This document shows, in pieces, positions 43,148 through 52,959 of a stretch of DNA of 64,000 nucleotides. The notes beneath the pieces are model-generated. The model was not told where the DNA came from. It saw only the letters and a program-made list of their open reading frames with translations, and did not search any database. The DNA lies in assembly GCA_046533095.1 (NCBI GenBank), contig JAJQRA010000037.1:8808-72807 (forward strand), given 5' to 3'. Source of the stretch: ZAX-1 sp046533095. GTDB lineage: Bacteria; Bacillota; Clostridia; Lachnospirales; Lachnospiraceae. The number at the start of each line of letters is the position of its first letter. The stretch's first letter is position 1. The translations under genes were made by a program, and so were the position numbers.

Positions 43148-44377
43148 ATGCGTAGATTATTCGTTATCGTTGTGCTGGTCATGGTGCTTTTCACTGTGTT
43201 TTCCACATCTGCCTTTGCGGCGGATGACAGTTATGAAACCTGGGGCGACATCGTAGACGGTATGCAAGCAACGCTGGACGAGGCCTATTCGCTTTATCAA
43301 TCGGGCGATGCCGATGCCGCGAAAGAACAAGTAAATGTGGCGTATTACGGTTTCTATGAAAAGCTGGGCTTTGAAAAAACCGTGATGGCATACATTTCTG
43401 GTAACAGGGCGGCCAAGGTAGAATATCAGTTTAGTGCCGCAAAAAAATCCATTGCGAATGGTGCGGACAAGGCAAAGGTGAAAGCTACGCTAGACACGCT
43501 GGTCAACCTGCTGCGGGAAGACGCCAATCAGCTGGATGGAAAGAAAGAAAGCGTGCTCGGGGTCTTTTTGTCATCCTTGTTGATTATCACACGAGAAGGC
43601 TTTGAAGCGATCATCATCGTAGGTGCCATTATCGCGTATCTCATTAAAAGCGGAAACAAGGACAAGACCCGGACAGTTTATTTTGGTTCTTTGCTTGCAT
43701 TGGGCGCGAGCGTCATCATGGCGTTCATTCTTAACAGCCTAGCCGGTGCGGCAAACGGCGCAAATCAGGAAATTGTCGAAGGCGCAACCATGCTGGTCGC
43801 GGTCGCAGTTCTGTTCTATGTAAGCAATTGGATGCTCGGCAAAGCAGAAGCGGGTGCATGGACGCACTACATAGAAGGTAAGGCACAAAGCTCTATCGCA
43901 AGAGGCAGTACTTTTTCGCTTGCATTCGCGGCTTTTCTGGCGGTGTTCCGTGAGGGTGCCGAAGTGATTCTGTTCTATCAAGCGTTGATTGCGGGAACAA
44001 AAACCTATCTGAACATGGTGTGGGTTGGTCTGGGCGTTGGAATAGTGGCGTTGGTTGTCATATACATTTTGATTCGTATATTGAGTATCAAGCTACCCCT
44101 AAAGCCATTCTTCCTTGGTACTAGCATCCTGCTATTCCTGATGTCTATTTCTTTCATCGGTTCCGGTGTCAAAGAACTGCAGGAAGGCAACGTTGTCAGT
44201 GTCACACCGATATCCGGTCTCTCTTCTGTTGACATATTGGGTATTTACCCAACACTAGAAACCTTGATTCCGCAACTGATTCTACTTGCGGTTACAGGCG
44301 TTACGCTTGTGATACAAATCCGAAAATGGAAAAAAACGCGAGGGCAGGCACTTTCAAAAAGCACGGGATCTACCTGA
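43148..44377 (+). CDS. FTR1-family iron permease
   Basis: 409 residues: cleavable signal ending STSAFA, an extracytoplasmic region of about 110 residues (EfeO-like helical part), then seven membrane segments. The two iron-translocating motifs REGFE (about 149-153) and REGAE (about 268-272) are intact. AAAGGAGG precedes the ATG. With the next six genes it makes the FTR1-P19-DUF2318-ABC system known from Campylobacter (Cj1658-1663) and E. coli Fet. First gene after the regulated promoter. Confidence 0.95.
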   Translation: MRRLFVIVVLVMVLFTVFSTSAFAADDSYETWGDIVDGMQATLDEAYSLYQSGDADAAKEQVNVAYYGFYEKLGFEKTVMAYISGNRAAKVEYQFSAAKKSIANGADKAKVKATLDTLVNLLREDANQLDGKKESVLGVFLSSLLIITREGFEAIIIVGAIIAYLIKSGNKDKTRTVYFGSLLALGASVIMAFILNSLAGAANGANQEIVEGATMLVAVAVLFYVSNWMLGKAEAGAWTHYIEGKAQSSIARGSTFSLAFAAFLAVFREGAEVILFYQALIAGTKTYLNMVWVGLGVGIVALVVIYILIRILSIKLPLKPFFLGTSILLFLMSISFIGSGVKELQEGNVVSVTPISGLSSVDILGIYPTLETLIPQLILLAVTGVTLVIQIRKWKKTRGQALSKSTGST

Positions 44378-44430
44378 TTCCGGCACATCATTCAATGTAC
44401 ACAAAATAAAATTTATCTGGAGGTACTATT

Positions 44431-45069
44431 ATGAAAAAAACGAAAAAATCCCCGATTGCCCTAATGGCAATCACACTGCTCGCAGTCAGCCTTATTTTCG
44501 GCATAACCGGGTGTTCTAGCAACGGTAGCGATAGTGAGTCAAAAACCGATAGCGAGTCAAACGACGATGATGTTGCGGCGGCACCTGGCGATGTCGCCGG
44601 TTTCGAAGAATTTGATATTGGTGATGAAATTGAGGTTGGTCCCTTAAATGTTGCTGGCGTGTATTTTCAACCGGTAGACATGGAGCCCGCAGGCAGCGGT
44701 CTTGCCAAGGCCGATTCCGACATGCACATTGAGGCTGACATTTCGGCGTTGGAGAAAAATGACCTCGGCTACGGCGCAGGCGATTTCATTCCCTTTCTAA
44801 CGGTAAAATACGAAATCCTGGATGCAGATGGCAACAAAAAACTGGAGGGCAACTTCATGCCCATGAATGCCAGCGATGGCCCACATTACGGCGCGAATAT
44901 TAATCTGGGCGAAGCGGGCAAGTACAAGGTTCGCTTTATCATTGAAAGCCCAACTGACGCTTTTGGCTACCTTCTGCATGTAGACAAAACAACGGGTGTC
45001 GAGGGTCGCTTCTGGACGGAACCGCTAGTAGCGGAATGGGACTTTAATTACGTGCCACACGAGTGGTAA
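44431..45069 (+). CDS. P19/Tp34-type periplasmic iron-binding lipoprotein
   Basis: 212 residues. Lipobox ITGCSS, Ser/Asp-rich linker to about residue 50, then an Ig-like Fe2+/Cu-binding domain. Metal-site candidates Glu/Met in VDMEPAG, Met and His in DMHIEADI, and His in GPHYGANI match the P19 ligand set. Delivers iron to the FTR1 permease. TGGAGG precedes the ATG. Confidence 0.93.
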   Translation: MKKTKKSPIALMAITLLAVSLIFGITGCSSNGSDSESKTDSESNDDDVAAAPGDVAGFEEFDIGDEIEVGPLNVAGVYFQPVDMEPAGSGLAKADSDMHIEADISALEKNDLGYGAGDFIPFLTVKYEILDADGNKKLEGNFMPMNASDGPHYGANINLGEAGKYKVRFIIESPTDAFGYLLHVDKTTGVEGRFWTEPLVAEWDFNYVPHEW

Positions 45070-45152
45070 ACCAACTGTAAAATTCGTGCCGCTGGCTCGT
45101 GTTCTGACGGTCTGCGGCATGAATAATTTTGGGGAAAGGACTGGTCATAGCA

Positions 45153-46403
45153 ATGCTAAAATACCTGATACAGGTGATCGAAAATGCACTTACGGCAGGT
45201 CTGCTTGTGGCCGGAATTTTTTCGCTCATCCGAAAAACTGACAGTGCCAAAAGAAAGCGCTGGCCGATCTGGGGTGGAATTCTAGGCTTTGCCACCGCGC
45301 TGGTTTTGGCTGTTCTCCGGCAGAAAACGAGTTTGATCAAACGTGATCAAATCAACCTGTATATTTTACCAATCGCTATTTTTGCAGGGCTTCTTTTTAT
45401 TGTATTTGCGTTCGGCTTTTTGCAAAAGCGACGACCACGGCTACACGGCATTATGCTAAGCTTCACTGGATCGGCGTTGATTGCTTTGCTTCTTTTTGGA
45501 TCTTTGCCAGACATTTTCCTATACACAAGTGAATTTTTGATGTCCGGCCAAAGTGTGTTCAGCACGGATTTTCTCTTTCAAATTATTGGCTACGTGGCAG
45601 GGTTAGGCCTCGTGTTGCTGACCGGAATCGCTCTCTTTTGGGTCGGAAAAAATCTACATTCCCGGCTGACGCCTATCTTGATATGCCTTGCCATTCTTGT
45701 CAATATCGTTAATCAGATTACCGCCTTTGCGCAGATTTTACTAACGCGGCGTATCATCCCCATGGCAGATTGGCTATTTGATATCCTCCTCCCTGTTATC
45801 AATCATAATGTCTATTTTCTGTATACAGTACTACTTATTACATTGACGATTCCTGTCATTCTGTGGCTGCAAAGCTTTCGGCCAAAGGATACATTTGGCA
45901 ATCCGGCACAACATAGAAAAATCAAGGCGCGTTCGCGAGGGCAAAGGCGCTGGAGCGTATTGGTTCTTGTCGGATATATATTTGCAATATTCTCGCTCAC
46001 CGCACTTAAGGCATACAACGAGCACGAGATTGTGCTGTCCCCAGCCGAGCCCATGCAAATTGTTGGCGTCGAGATTCAAATCCCAATCCAAACCGTCAGC
46101 GATGGGCATCTGCACCGTTTTGCATACACTGCTTCTGACGGAACGGAAATGAGATTTATTGTCATCAAAAAAAATGAAGCCTCCTATGGCGTGGGGCTGG
46201 ATGCCTGCGATATTTGTGGCGCAACCGGGTATTATGAGCGTGAAAACGAAGTGATCTGTAAACTTTGTGATGTTGTCATGAACAAATCCACCATCGGTTT
46301 TAAAGGTGGCTGCAATCCTGTTCCACTACCGTTCGCAATTGCGAACGGCAACATGATTGTGCAAATGGAAAGTCTGGAAAATGAAAAAGTTCGATTCAAA
46401 TAG
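45153..46403 (+). CDS. DUF2318 iron-transport membrane protein
   Basis: 416 residues from the ATG at 45153 (MLKYLIQVIENALTAGLL); an upstream TTG at 45129 is possible. About eight membrane segments, then a C-terminal extracytoplasmic DUF2318 domain with paired cysteines, CDICGATGYY and CKLCDVVM, plus one later Cys. The domain is thought to hold a cofactor or metal for iron reduction or transfer in FTR1/P19 systems. Confidence 0.9.
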   Translation: MLKYLIQVIENALTAGLLVAGIFSLIRKTDSAKRKRWPIWGGILGFATALVLAVLRQKTSLIKRDQINLYILPIAIFAGLLFIVFAFGFLQKRRPRLHGIMLSFTGSALIALLLFGSLPDIFLYTSEFLMSGQSVFSTDFLFQIIGYVAGLGLVLLTGIALFWVGKNLHSRLTPILICLAILVNIVNQITAFAQILLTRRIIPMADWLFDILLPVINHNVYFLYTVLLITLTIPVILWLQSFRPKDTFGNPAQHRKIKARSRGQRRWSVLVLVGYIFAIFSLTALKAYNEHEIVLSPAEPMQIVGVEIQIPIQTVSDGHLHRFAYTASDGTEMRFIVIKKNEASYGVGLDACDICGATGYYERENEVICKLCDVVMNKSTIGFKGGCNPVPLPFAIANGNMIVQMESLENEKVRFK

Positions 46404-46416
46404 AGGGGGTGATACT

Positions 46417-47700
46417 ATGTTTTGGCGTATGGTCAAGGGTGCGCTGTTTCGACAAAAAGGTAAAATGTTGATGATTGCGGTCACCATCGCACTGGGTGCG
46501 TCGCTCGCTACTTCTATGCTCAATGTGATGCTGGACGTCGGCGACAAAGTCAACAAGGAATTAAAAACCTATGGCGCAAATATCAATGTGGTGCCAAAAG
46601 GCGCATCCCTCTTAAATGATCTTTACGGCGTGGAGGAAGGTAGCGGCGCGTCAGATCAATTTCTGCAGGAAACCGAACTGGGCAAGCTTAAAACAATATT
46701 CTGGGCATTCAATATTGTGGATTTTACCCCTTACCTTGAGGCAAAAGCAACGGTAGGGTCTAAACAGACATCCGTGAAACTTATCGGGACATGGTTTGAT
46801 TATCATTTAGCACTACCAACCGGCGAAACGGTAGACACTGGCATGAAACGAATGAAAAGCTGGTGGGATGTGTCCGGCGCATGGCTTTTAGATAGTGATG
46901 CGGATGGTATTATGGTTGGCAACCTGCTTGCGCAGCGAAACGATATAAAGGTCGGCGATTCGATTGACCTACAGGTGAACGGTCAAAGCAACGCTTTTAT
47001 GGTAAAGGGCATTTTTAACGCAGGTAGTGATGAAGACGAGCAGATATTTCTGCCACTACGTGTTTTACAGGGACTGTGCAAGCGGGAAGGGCTTGTCAGT
47101 CGTGTTGAGGTCAGTGCTCTGACAACACCAGATAACGAGTTGTCCCGCAAAGCGGCACAAAATCCCCAAAGCCTTTCCATAAAGGAATGGGAGACCTGGT
47201 ATTGTACCGCATATGTCAGTGCCATTTGCTATCAAATCGACGAGGTAATCCCTGATTCCGTGGCAAAGCCCATCCGACAAGTTGCGGAATCCGAAGGCGC
47301 AATTTTGGAAAAAACGCAACTGCTTATGTTTCTAATTACCATTTTGAGCTTAATTGGGTCTGCACTGGGTATTTCCAATTTAGTCACAGCCAGTGTAATG
47401 GAACGTAGCAGTGAAATCGGATTGTTAAAAGCAGTGGGTGCGCACAATATGCCGATTACGCGCTTAGTGCTGACTGAGATTTTGATTACCGGGATTCTTG
47501 GCGGAGTCGTTGGATATTTTGCGGGATTGGGTTTTGCACAGATGATTGGACAATCTGTTTTCGGCTCTGCAATTGAAATTAAACCGATGGTTCTGCCACT
47601 GACAGCCACGCTGGTTTTCTTGGTAACGATGGCCGGGAGCATTCCTTCCATTCGGCTCTTGCTTCGCCTGCATCCGGCAGAGGTTCTGCATGGGAGATAG
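46417..47700 (+). CDS. ABC transporter permease, FtsX/MacB type (iron-uptake operon)
   Basis: 427 residues from the ATG at 46417, after GAGGGGGTGATACT. One N-terminal membrane segment, a large extracytoplasmic domain, and three C-terminal segments with the FtsX signature (SSEIGLLKAVGAHNMPITRLVL). This class couples ATP use to movements outside the membrane, not to ordinary import, so it may drive iron release or electron transfer in this system. Confidence 0.92.
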   Translation: MFWRMVKGALFRQKGKMLMIAVTIALGASLATSMLNVMLDVGDKVNKELKTYGANINVVPKGASLLNDLYGVEEGSGASDQFLQETELGKLKTIFWAFNIVDFTPYLEAKATVGSKQTSVKLIGTWFDYHLALPTGETVDTGMKRMKSWWDVSGAWLLDSDADGIMVGNLLAQRNDIKVGDSIDLQVNGQSNAFMVKGIFNAGSDEDEQIFLPLRVLQGLCKREGLVSRVEVSALTTPDNELSRKAAQNPQSLSIKEWETWYCTAYVSAICYQIDEVIPDSVAKPIRQVAESEGAILEKTQLLMFLITILSLIGSALGISNLVTASVMERSSEIGLLKAVGAHNMPITRLVLTEILITGILGGVVGYFAGLGFAQMIGQSVFGSAIEIKPMVLPLTATLVFLVTMAGSIPSIRLLLRLHPAEVLHGR

Positions 47701-47703
47701 AAT

Positions 47704-48840
47704 ATGAAAAAACAGACTTTTTACTTAAAAATGATCACCAGCTCTCTCGTTCGCCGTCGCTCGCGGATGCTGGTAGCACTTCTGGCGATTGCCATCGGTG
47801 GAGCGATATTGTCTGGGTTGATCACGATTTATGTGGACATTCCCCGGCAGATGGGTCAGGAGTTTCGTTCCTATGGCGCAAATCTGATTTTTGTACCCGG
47901 TGAGGGTGAGACATCCATCACACAAGACGCAATGATGAAGGCGGCCGGCCTTTTGCCGAAAAATGAAATCATCGGCGTTGCGCCCTATCGCTATGAAACC
48001 GTGAAAATCAATGAGCAACCTTTTATGGCAGCAGGCACAAACCTTAGCGAAGCAAAGAAAGCCAGCCCTTACTGGTTTATATCTGGACAGTGGCCAGTCG
48101 AAAATGGAGACGTTTTGATTGGGCAGGAAATTGCAAACACCATCCGTCTTTTGGTGGGCGATTCTTTTACCGTGAACGGTACTAACGTTTGGGGCGAAAG
48201 CACAAACCAAGACTTCACAGTGTCCGGCATTGTGCAGACCGGCGGGACAGAAGAAGCTTTTGTTTTTATGTCTATTGCTGATTTGGAAGCCATGATGGGT
48301 GACGGTGACAAATATGATGTGGTAGAATGTAGCATTTCCGCCTCCGGCGTAACGTTAGAGGGTATCGCAAATAGAATTAGTGAACAGGACTTTGGGGTCA
48401 CACCCCGACTGGTTAAGCGGGTCACGCAATCTGAGGGCACTGTTTTGAAAAAGTTACAGGCGTTGGTTTATTTGGTTACTGTCATTGTTCTGCTTTTGAC
48501 CATGATTTGCGTAGCCACCACCATGATGGCGGTTGTTGCGGAACGGCGCCGGGAAATCGGATTGCGAAAAGCACTTGGCGCTTCCAACAAAAGTATCGTG
48601 ATGGAATTTCTTGGCGAGGGCGTGTTTTTAGGCGGAGCCGGAGGTTTGCTTGGTGCGGGACTGGGCTTTTTGTTTGCACAGGATGTTAGCGTTCATGTGT
48701 TCAATCGCTCTATCACCTTCCAACCATTGTTGATCCCGATTACGTTAGTCGCGTCAGTATTGGTGACCGTGTTGGCCTGCCTGATTCCTGTCCGGCGAAC
48801 CACCGATATTGACCCGGCACTTGTGCTGAAAGGAGAATAG
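47704..48840 (+). CDS. ABC transporter permease, FtsX/MacB type, second subunit
   Basis: 378 residues, three bases after the first permease. Same topology: N-terminal segment at 20-45, extracytoplasmic domain, three C-terminal segments with ERRREIGLRKALGASNKSIV. Forms a heterodimer with the previous permease. Confidence 0.92.
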   Translation: MKKQTFYLKMITSSLVRRRSRMLVALLAIAIGGAILSGLITIYVDIPRQMGQEFRSYGANLIFVPGEGETSITQDAMMKAAGLLPKNEIIGVAPYRYETVKINEQPFMAAGTNLSEAKKASPYWFISGQWPVENGDVLIGQEIANTIRLLVGDSFTVNGTNVWGESTNQDFTVSGIVQTGGTEEAFVFMSIADLEAMMGDGDKYDVVECSISASGVTLEGIANRISEQDFGVTPRLVKRVTQSEGTVLKKLQALVYLVTVIVLLLTMICVATTMMAVVAERRREIGLRKALGASNKSIVMEFLGEGVFLGGAGGLLGAGLGFLFAQDVSVHVFNRSITFQPLLIPITLVASVLVTVLACLIPVRRTTDIDPALVLKGE

Positions 48841-48845
48841 AATCC

Positions 48846-49508
48846 ATGGCAAATTTATTAGAACTTAAGGATATTTCTAAAATATATGGCAGTGTCAAGG
48901 CATTGCAGAATATCGACCTGACCGTAAAACAGGGGGAATGGCTAGCCATTATGGGGCCATCCGGTAGTGGCAAAAGCACCATGATGAATATCATCGGCTG
49001 TATGGATAAGCCATCAAACGGTTCGGTCATCCTGGATGGAATGAATATTTCAAAAGAAAATGCCCGTAGCCTGACCAACATCCGACGGGATAAAATCGGT
49101 CTGATTTTCCAACAGTTTCATTTAATCAATTACCTGACTGCACTAGAAAACGTAATGGTGTCGCAGTATTACCATAGCATGCCCGATGAAAAAGAAGCCC
49201 TGGCGGCGCTAGAACGGGTCGGTCTTAGGGAACGGGCCAAGCATCTGCCCAACCAGCTTTCGGGAGGCGAGCAGCAACGGGTCTGCATCGCACGAGCTCT
49301 TATCAACTACCCCATGCTGATTTTGGCTGATGAGCCTACCGGAAATCTGGATGAAGCCAATGAGGGTGTGGTGCTGGATATTCTTAAGCAGCTACACAAT
49401 GAGGGCAGCACCATCATCGTAGTGACTCACGACCCGGAGGTGGCGGAAGAAGCGCAGCGCACCGTGGTTTTGGAGCATGGGCGCATTACAAAAATCACAC
49501 AAAACTAG
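48846..49508 (+). CDS. ABC transporter ATPase (MacB/LolD type)
   Basis: 220 residues. Walker A GPSGSGKST, signature LSGGEQQR, Walker B LILADEPTGNLD and the switch His in VVTHDPEV are complete. Energises the two FtsX-type permeases encoded upstream. Starts five bases after the second permease. Confidence 0.96.
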   Translation: MANLLELKDISKIYGSVKALQNIDLTVKQGEWLAIMGPSGSGKSTMMNIIGCMDKPSNGSVILDGMNISKENARSLTNIRRDKIGLIFQQFHLINYLTALENVMVSQYYHSMPDEKEALAALERVGLRERAKHLPNQLSGGEQQRVCIARALINYPMLILADEPTGNLDEANEGVVLDILKQLHNEGSTIIVVTHDPEVAEEAQRTVVLEHGRITKITQN

Positions 49509-49519
49509 GAGGTATCCTC

Positions 49520-49966
49520 ATGAAAAAACGAATGATTACTGCTATTTGCACTCTGTCGATTGCGATGGTTCTATTATCAGCCTGCCAAAACGAAGCAGCT
49601 TCTGTGAGCTATAAAGACGGCACCTATATCGGCAAAAGCAGTATGGATGACCGCGATGCATACGGCGAGGTGACGCTTGTCATAGAAAACCATCAGCTTT
49701 CTACCTGCAAGTTTGTCACATGGCAGGCAGATGGTTCCATGAAAGACGAAGAATACGGCAAGGTGAACGGCGAAATTTCCAACAAGGATTACTACGACAA
49801 GGCACAGCTTGCGGTGGACGCAATAAAAACCTACGCGGAGCAATTTGAACAGGTCAAAAAAATTGAGAACGTAGATGCAATCTCTGGTGCGACCATCGCC
49901 TACAATCAGTTCACCGAAGCAGTAAACGACGCCCTCAAGGAAGCTGTCCAAACGGATGAAAAATAA
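49520..49966 (+). CDS. FMN-binding domain lipoprotein
   Basis: 148 residues. Lipobox LLSACQN, then one FMN_bind domain ending with DAISGATIAY; the Thr of SGAT is the usual site where ApbE attaches FMN. A flavinylated surface protein at the end of an iron operon suggests electron delivery to ferric iron; Campylobacter has thioredoxin-like proteins in this place. The role is inferred. AGGAGG precedes the ATG. No apbE in the window. Confidence 0.9.
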   Translation: MKKRMITAICTLSIAMVLLSACQNEAASVSYKDGTYIGKSSMDDRDAYGEVTLVIENHQLSTCKFVTWQADGSMKDEEYGKVNGEISNKDYYDKAQLAVDAIKTYAEQFEQVKKIENVDAISGATIAYNQFTEAVNDALKEAVQTDEK

Positions 49967-49967
49967 G

Positions 49968-50013
49968 GCTTCACGTTCTTTCGCGCCAAAGACGTGGTGA
50001 TAGAACGTGAAGC
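49968..50013. terminator. Hairpin after the iron operon
   Basis: GCTTCACGTTCT (49968-49979) and its perfect complement (50002-50013) enclose 22 bases. No T run follows. It marks the operon end, facing the tetR gene. Confidence 0.6.
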
Positions 50014-50086
50014 ATGGTATGGTTTGGCCTGTCGAAAAGCACTGCTGGTGGCAAAGCACCTGCCAAGCAACGGCTGTTACAAAAAC

Positions 50087-50677
50087 TCAGCTTTTCGCCT
50101 TGTCTAAAAAACCAATGCCATAGGTGCCTACTCGTTCCATCATCAAGGCAAGTTCTTCCAGCGAAGTTTTCATGTCAGACTCAAGCCATCTGCCAATGAT
50201 GGCTATATATCCCGTTACTGCAAAAATACTAAAGTAAGCAAGTTCATCGGAATCGGCTTGTGGACGGAAATGTTCAAGCCAACGTTTTAGGCATTGGATT
50301 TCAATAAATTCACTCAACTTGTCTAGGAACGTGCGCCCGCTGTTGCTGCTAAGCAGCATTCTGCAAATCGTTGCGTTTTCTTGTATGTAAGTTAATAGCG
50401 TTACAAAAAGCGGATACGGTCGCTCCCCCTGCTTTTCCGGCATATATTCATTGAAAATCAAAGTTATTTCCGATATAATATCATTTTCAATCTGCTGTTT
50501 CAATTCGTAGACATCTTTGTAGTGGAGATAAAAAGTCCCCCTGTTCAGATCCACCAAGTCGGTTAGCTCTCGCACGGTAATATCCTTTATATTCTTTTCT
50601 ATCATCAAAATTGATAAGCCTTCTCGCAGGGCTTTTTTTGTTTTGCGGACTCTGCGATCATTTACATTGTCGTTCAT
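50087..50677 (-). CDS. TetR-family regulator
   Basis: 196 residues from the ATG at 50677 (MNDNVNDRRVRKTKKALREG). HTH in ITVRELTDLVDLNRGTFYLHY, with the C-terminal type common in Firmicutes (TetR_C_7-like). Divergent from the MMPL exporter gene, which it probably represses, as a long palindrome lies between them. Confidence 0.9.
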   Translation of the reverse strand: MNDNVNDRRVRKTKKALREGLSILMIEKNIKDITVRELTDLVDLNRGTFYLHYKDVYELKQQIENDIISEITLIFNEYMPEKQGERPYPLFVTLLTYIQENATICRMLLSSNSGRTFLDKLSEFIEIQCLKRWLEHFRPQADSDELAYFSIFAVTGYIAIIGRWLESDMKTSLEELALMMERVGTYGIGFLDKAKS

Positions 50678-50808
50678 AAAAGTTTTTCCTTTCCTACCGT
50701 AGATAATGAACATTTTATTCTGCTAATGATGAATATCAAACAAAACGAGCAAATCTGATTATGGACTTATTCTTAAAATATATTATAATAGAATTCGGAA
50801 CATTAATC

Positions 50809-50837
50809 AACACTTGTTTATTAATTAAACTCGTGTT
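50809..50837. promoter_or_regulatory. Candidate TetR operator
   Basis: AACAC-2-GTTTA-5-TAAAC-2-GTGTT forms a 29-base interrupted palindrome with ten of ten core positions matching. It lies between the divergent tetR and MMPL genes, about 40 bases before the preferred exporter start. Confidence 0.6.
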
Positions 50838-50874
50838 CAAATCATCCATGGTATGGAAGCAAGGAGGAGGCTTT

Positions 50875-52959
50875 TTGGAAAAACAAATAAAGAAAGTTTT
50901 AAGGCATCGAGTGGCAGTCGTCATAGCCTTTGTCGCAGCGGCAATATTGAGCCTGATTTTAGCAAGCGGTGTGGGCGTAAATTTTAACATGGCAGATTAT
51001 TTGCCGGAAAAAGCGGCATCTACAATCGCCCTTGAGACGATGAACGCTTCTTATGAAAAAGCGGTTCCAAACTTGCGCGTTATGATACGAGACGTTCGTA
51101 TTACAGAAGCGATAGAATACAAGAAAATGCTCGAAAACGTAAACGGCGTCAGCGATATCAATTGGCTGGATGATCAAGTGAATTTAAAAATTCCGCTTGA
51201 AATGCAGGATGATCAAACCGTGGCTGACTGGTTCGTTGATGGAAATGCTTTATACTCTATCGTCCTAGAAGAAGAACTGCAAAAGGAGGCCTTACAAGAA
51301 ATCAAAGAAATCATCGGCGAGCATGGTGCTATGAGCGGAAATCCCGTAGATACCGTAAACGCACGAACCGGTACTTCCAGTGAAATAGGCCGCATGATGC
51401 TGATCATCATTCCCTTATTGATTGTTATTTTGCTGTTTACCACAACTTCGTGGATAGAACCTCTTTTTTTTATGTTTAATGTTGGCATTGCTATTGCGCT
51501 AAACATGGGGACCAATATCTTTTTTGGGGAAATTTCATTTGTAACCAGAACGACATCAACCATTTTACAGCTTGCATGTTCTATGGATTATGCAATCTTT
51601 TTATTAGACCGTTTTGCAGAGTTTCGCAAAGAGGGTTTAGAGCCACTAGATGCGATCACAAGCGCGATAGCAAAATCTGCAGTATCCATATTATCCAGCG
51701 GTATGACAACCGTAGTGGGCTTCGCGGCCTTGATTATCATGCAGTTTCGTATCGGTGCGGATATGGGTATCGTTCTATCAAAAGGGATTTTCTTTTCCCT
51801 GCTATCGACCTTGCTCTTTATGCCTTGTCTTGCCATGTTTGGCTATAAGCTGATTGATAAAACAACGCATCGCCCTTTTATGCCATCTTTCAAACATTTT
51901 GCCGTTGGTGTTGATAAGGCAAAGGGAATGGTAGCAGGGATGGTACTTATTTTGCTGATACCATGCTATCTTGCAGGACAGCAGATTTCATTTGATTATG
52001 GAATGTCAAAAATGTCGGGCCCGGATTCTCAAATAGCAAAAGACAGAACGGCAATCAATGAAATCTTTGGAGAATCCGCTTCTTTTGCGCTGCTCGTACC
52101 AAACAGCAGCACCAAATCCGGTGGTTTAGCAAAAGAAACGGCACTTTGCCGCGACATTGAACATATGCCGGAGGTGGCAGCCCTCATGTCGTATGTTGAG
52201 CTTATCGGCAACACGATTCCACAAGAATTTGTCCCGGATGATAAACTTCGTATGCTAAATTCTGATACCTATACCCGCATGGTTATCACGGCACGTGTCC
52301 CTCCTGAAAGTGATATGACCTTTGCGTTTGTGGAAAAACTGCGAGGCATTGCGAAAAATTATTACCCTGGCAGCTACCATTTGGCAGGGGAGGTCGTAAA
52401 CGTCTACGATATGAAAGATACGATTACCTCTGATCGCGTAAAGGTAAATTTGATCTCAATTGGCGGCATTGCACTCATTTTGCTGTTGACATTCAAATCC
52501 TTTAGCCTGCCGATTATATTATTGCTGACAATCGAAGCGTCTGTATTTATAAATGTTTCCGTTCCGTATTTTACCGGCCAATCCATCAACTACATTGGGT
52601 ATCTTATTATAAGTTCCGTACAGCTTGGCGCAACCGTAGATTATGCGATCCTGTTCGCCAACCGCTATATTGAAAACCGAGAAAGCCTTTCTAAAAAGCA
52701 GGCAATTCGCCAAACGATTGCCGATACAGCAGGCAGTATCTTTACTTCCGGCGGGATTTTGACCATGGCCGGGCTGGTACTTGGATTCATTTCAAGCAAC
52801 ACATTGATCAGCCAGTTGGGCATATTGATTGCACGGGGCGCAGTGCTCTCTATGACATTTGTGCTTGCTTTTCTGCCTGCACTGCTAGCGTGCTTTGAAA
52901 AAATTATAATGAAAACAACCAAAGGTTTACATTTTAGAGAAAAAGAAAGAGGTGTGTAA
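50875..52959 (+). CDS. MMPL-type RND transporter
   Basis: 694 residues from the TTG at 50875, which has AAGGAGGAGG just before it; in-frame ATGs at 50848 and 50761 would add 9 or 38 residues but the last would overlap the control region. Two repeats of one membrane helix, extracytoplasmic domain and five helices, with the MMPL motifs SMDYAIFLLDRFAEFRKEG and GATVDYAILFANRYIENRE (proton-relay Asp). Probably exports lipids, peptides or hydrophobic drugs. Translationally coupled to the next gene. Confidence 0.92.
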   Translation: MEKQIKKVLRHRVAVVIAFVAAAILSLILASGVGVNFNMADYLPEKAASTIALETMNASYEKAVPNLRVMIRDVRITEAIEYKKMLENVNGVSDINWLDDQVNLKIPLEMQDDQTVADWFVDGNALYSIVLEEELQKEALQEIKEIIGEHGAMSGNPVDTVNARTGTSSEIGRMMLIIIPLLIVILLFTTTSWIEPLFFMFNVGIAIALNMGTNIFFGEISFVTRTTSTILQLACSMDYAIFLLDRFAEFRKEGLEPLDAITSAIAKSAVSILSSGMTTVVGFAALIIMQFRIGADMGIVLSKGIFFSLLSTLLFMPCLAMFGYKLIDKTTHRPFMPSFKHFAVGVDKAKGMVAGMVLILLIPCYLAGQQISFDYGMSKMSGPDSQIAKDRTAINEIFGESASFALLVPNSSTKSGGLAKETALCRDIEHMPEVAALMSYVELIGNTIPQEFVPDDKLRMLNSDTYTRMVITARVPPESDMTFAFVEKLRGIAKNYYPGSYHLAGEVVNVYDMKDTITSDRVKVNLISIGGIALILLLTFKSFSLPIILLLTIEASVFINVSVPYFTGQSINYIGYLIISSVQLGATVDYAILFANRYIENRESLSKKQAIRQTIADTAGSIFTSGGILTMAGLVLGFISSNTLISQLGILIARGAVLSMTFVLAFLPALLACFEKIIMKTTKGLHFREKERGV

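Noticed and set aside
49577..50059. Open frame on the minus strand (160 codons) over the FMN-binding gene
   Set aside because: The plus-strand lipoprotein has a lipobox, SGAT motif and AGGAGG; the antisense frame has none of these.
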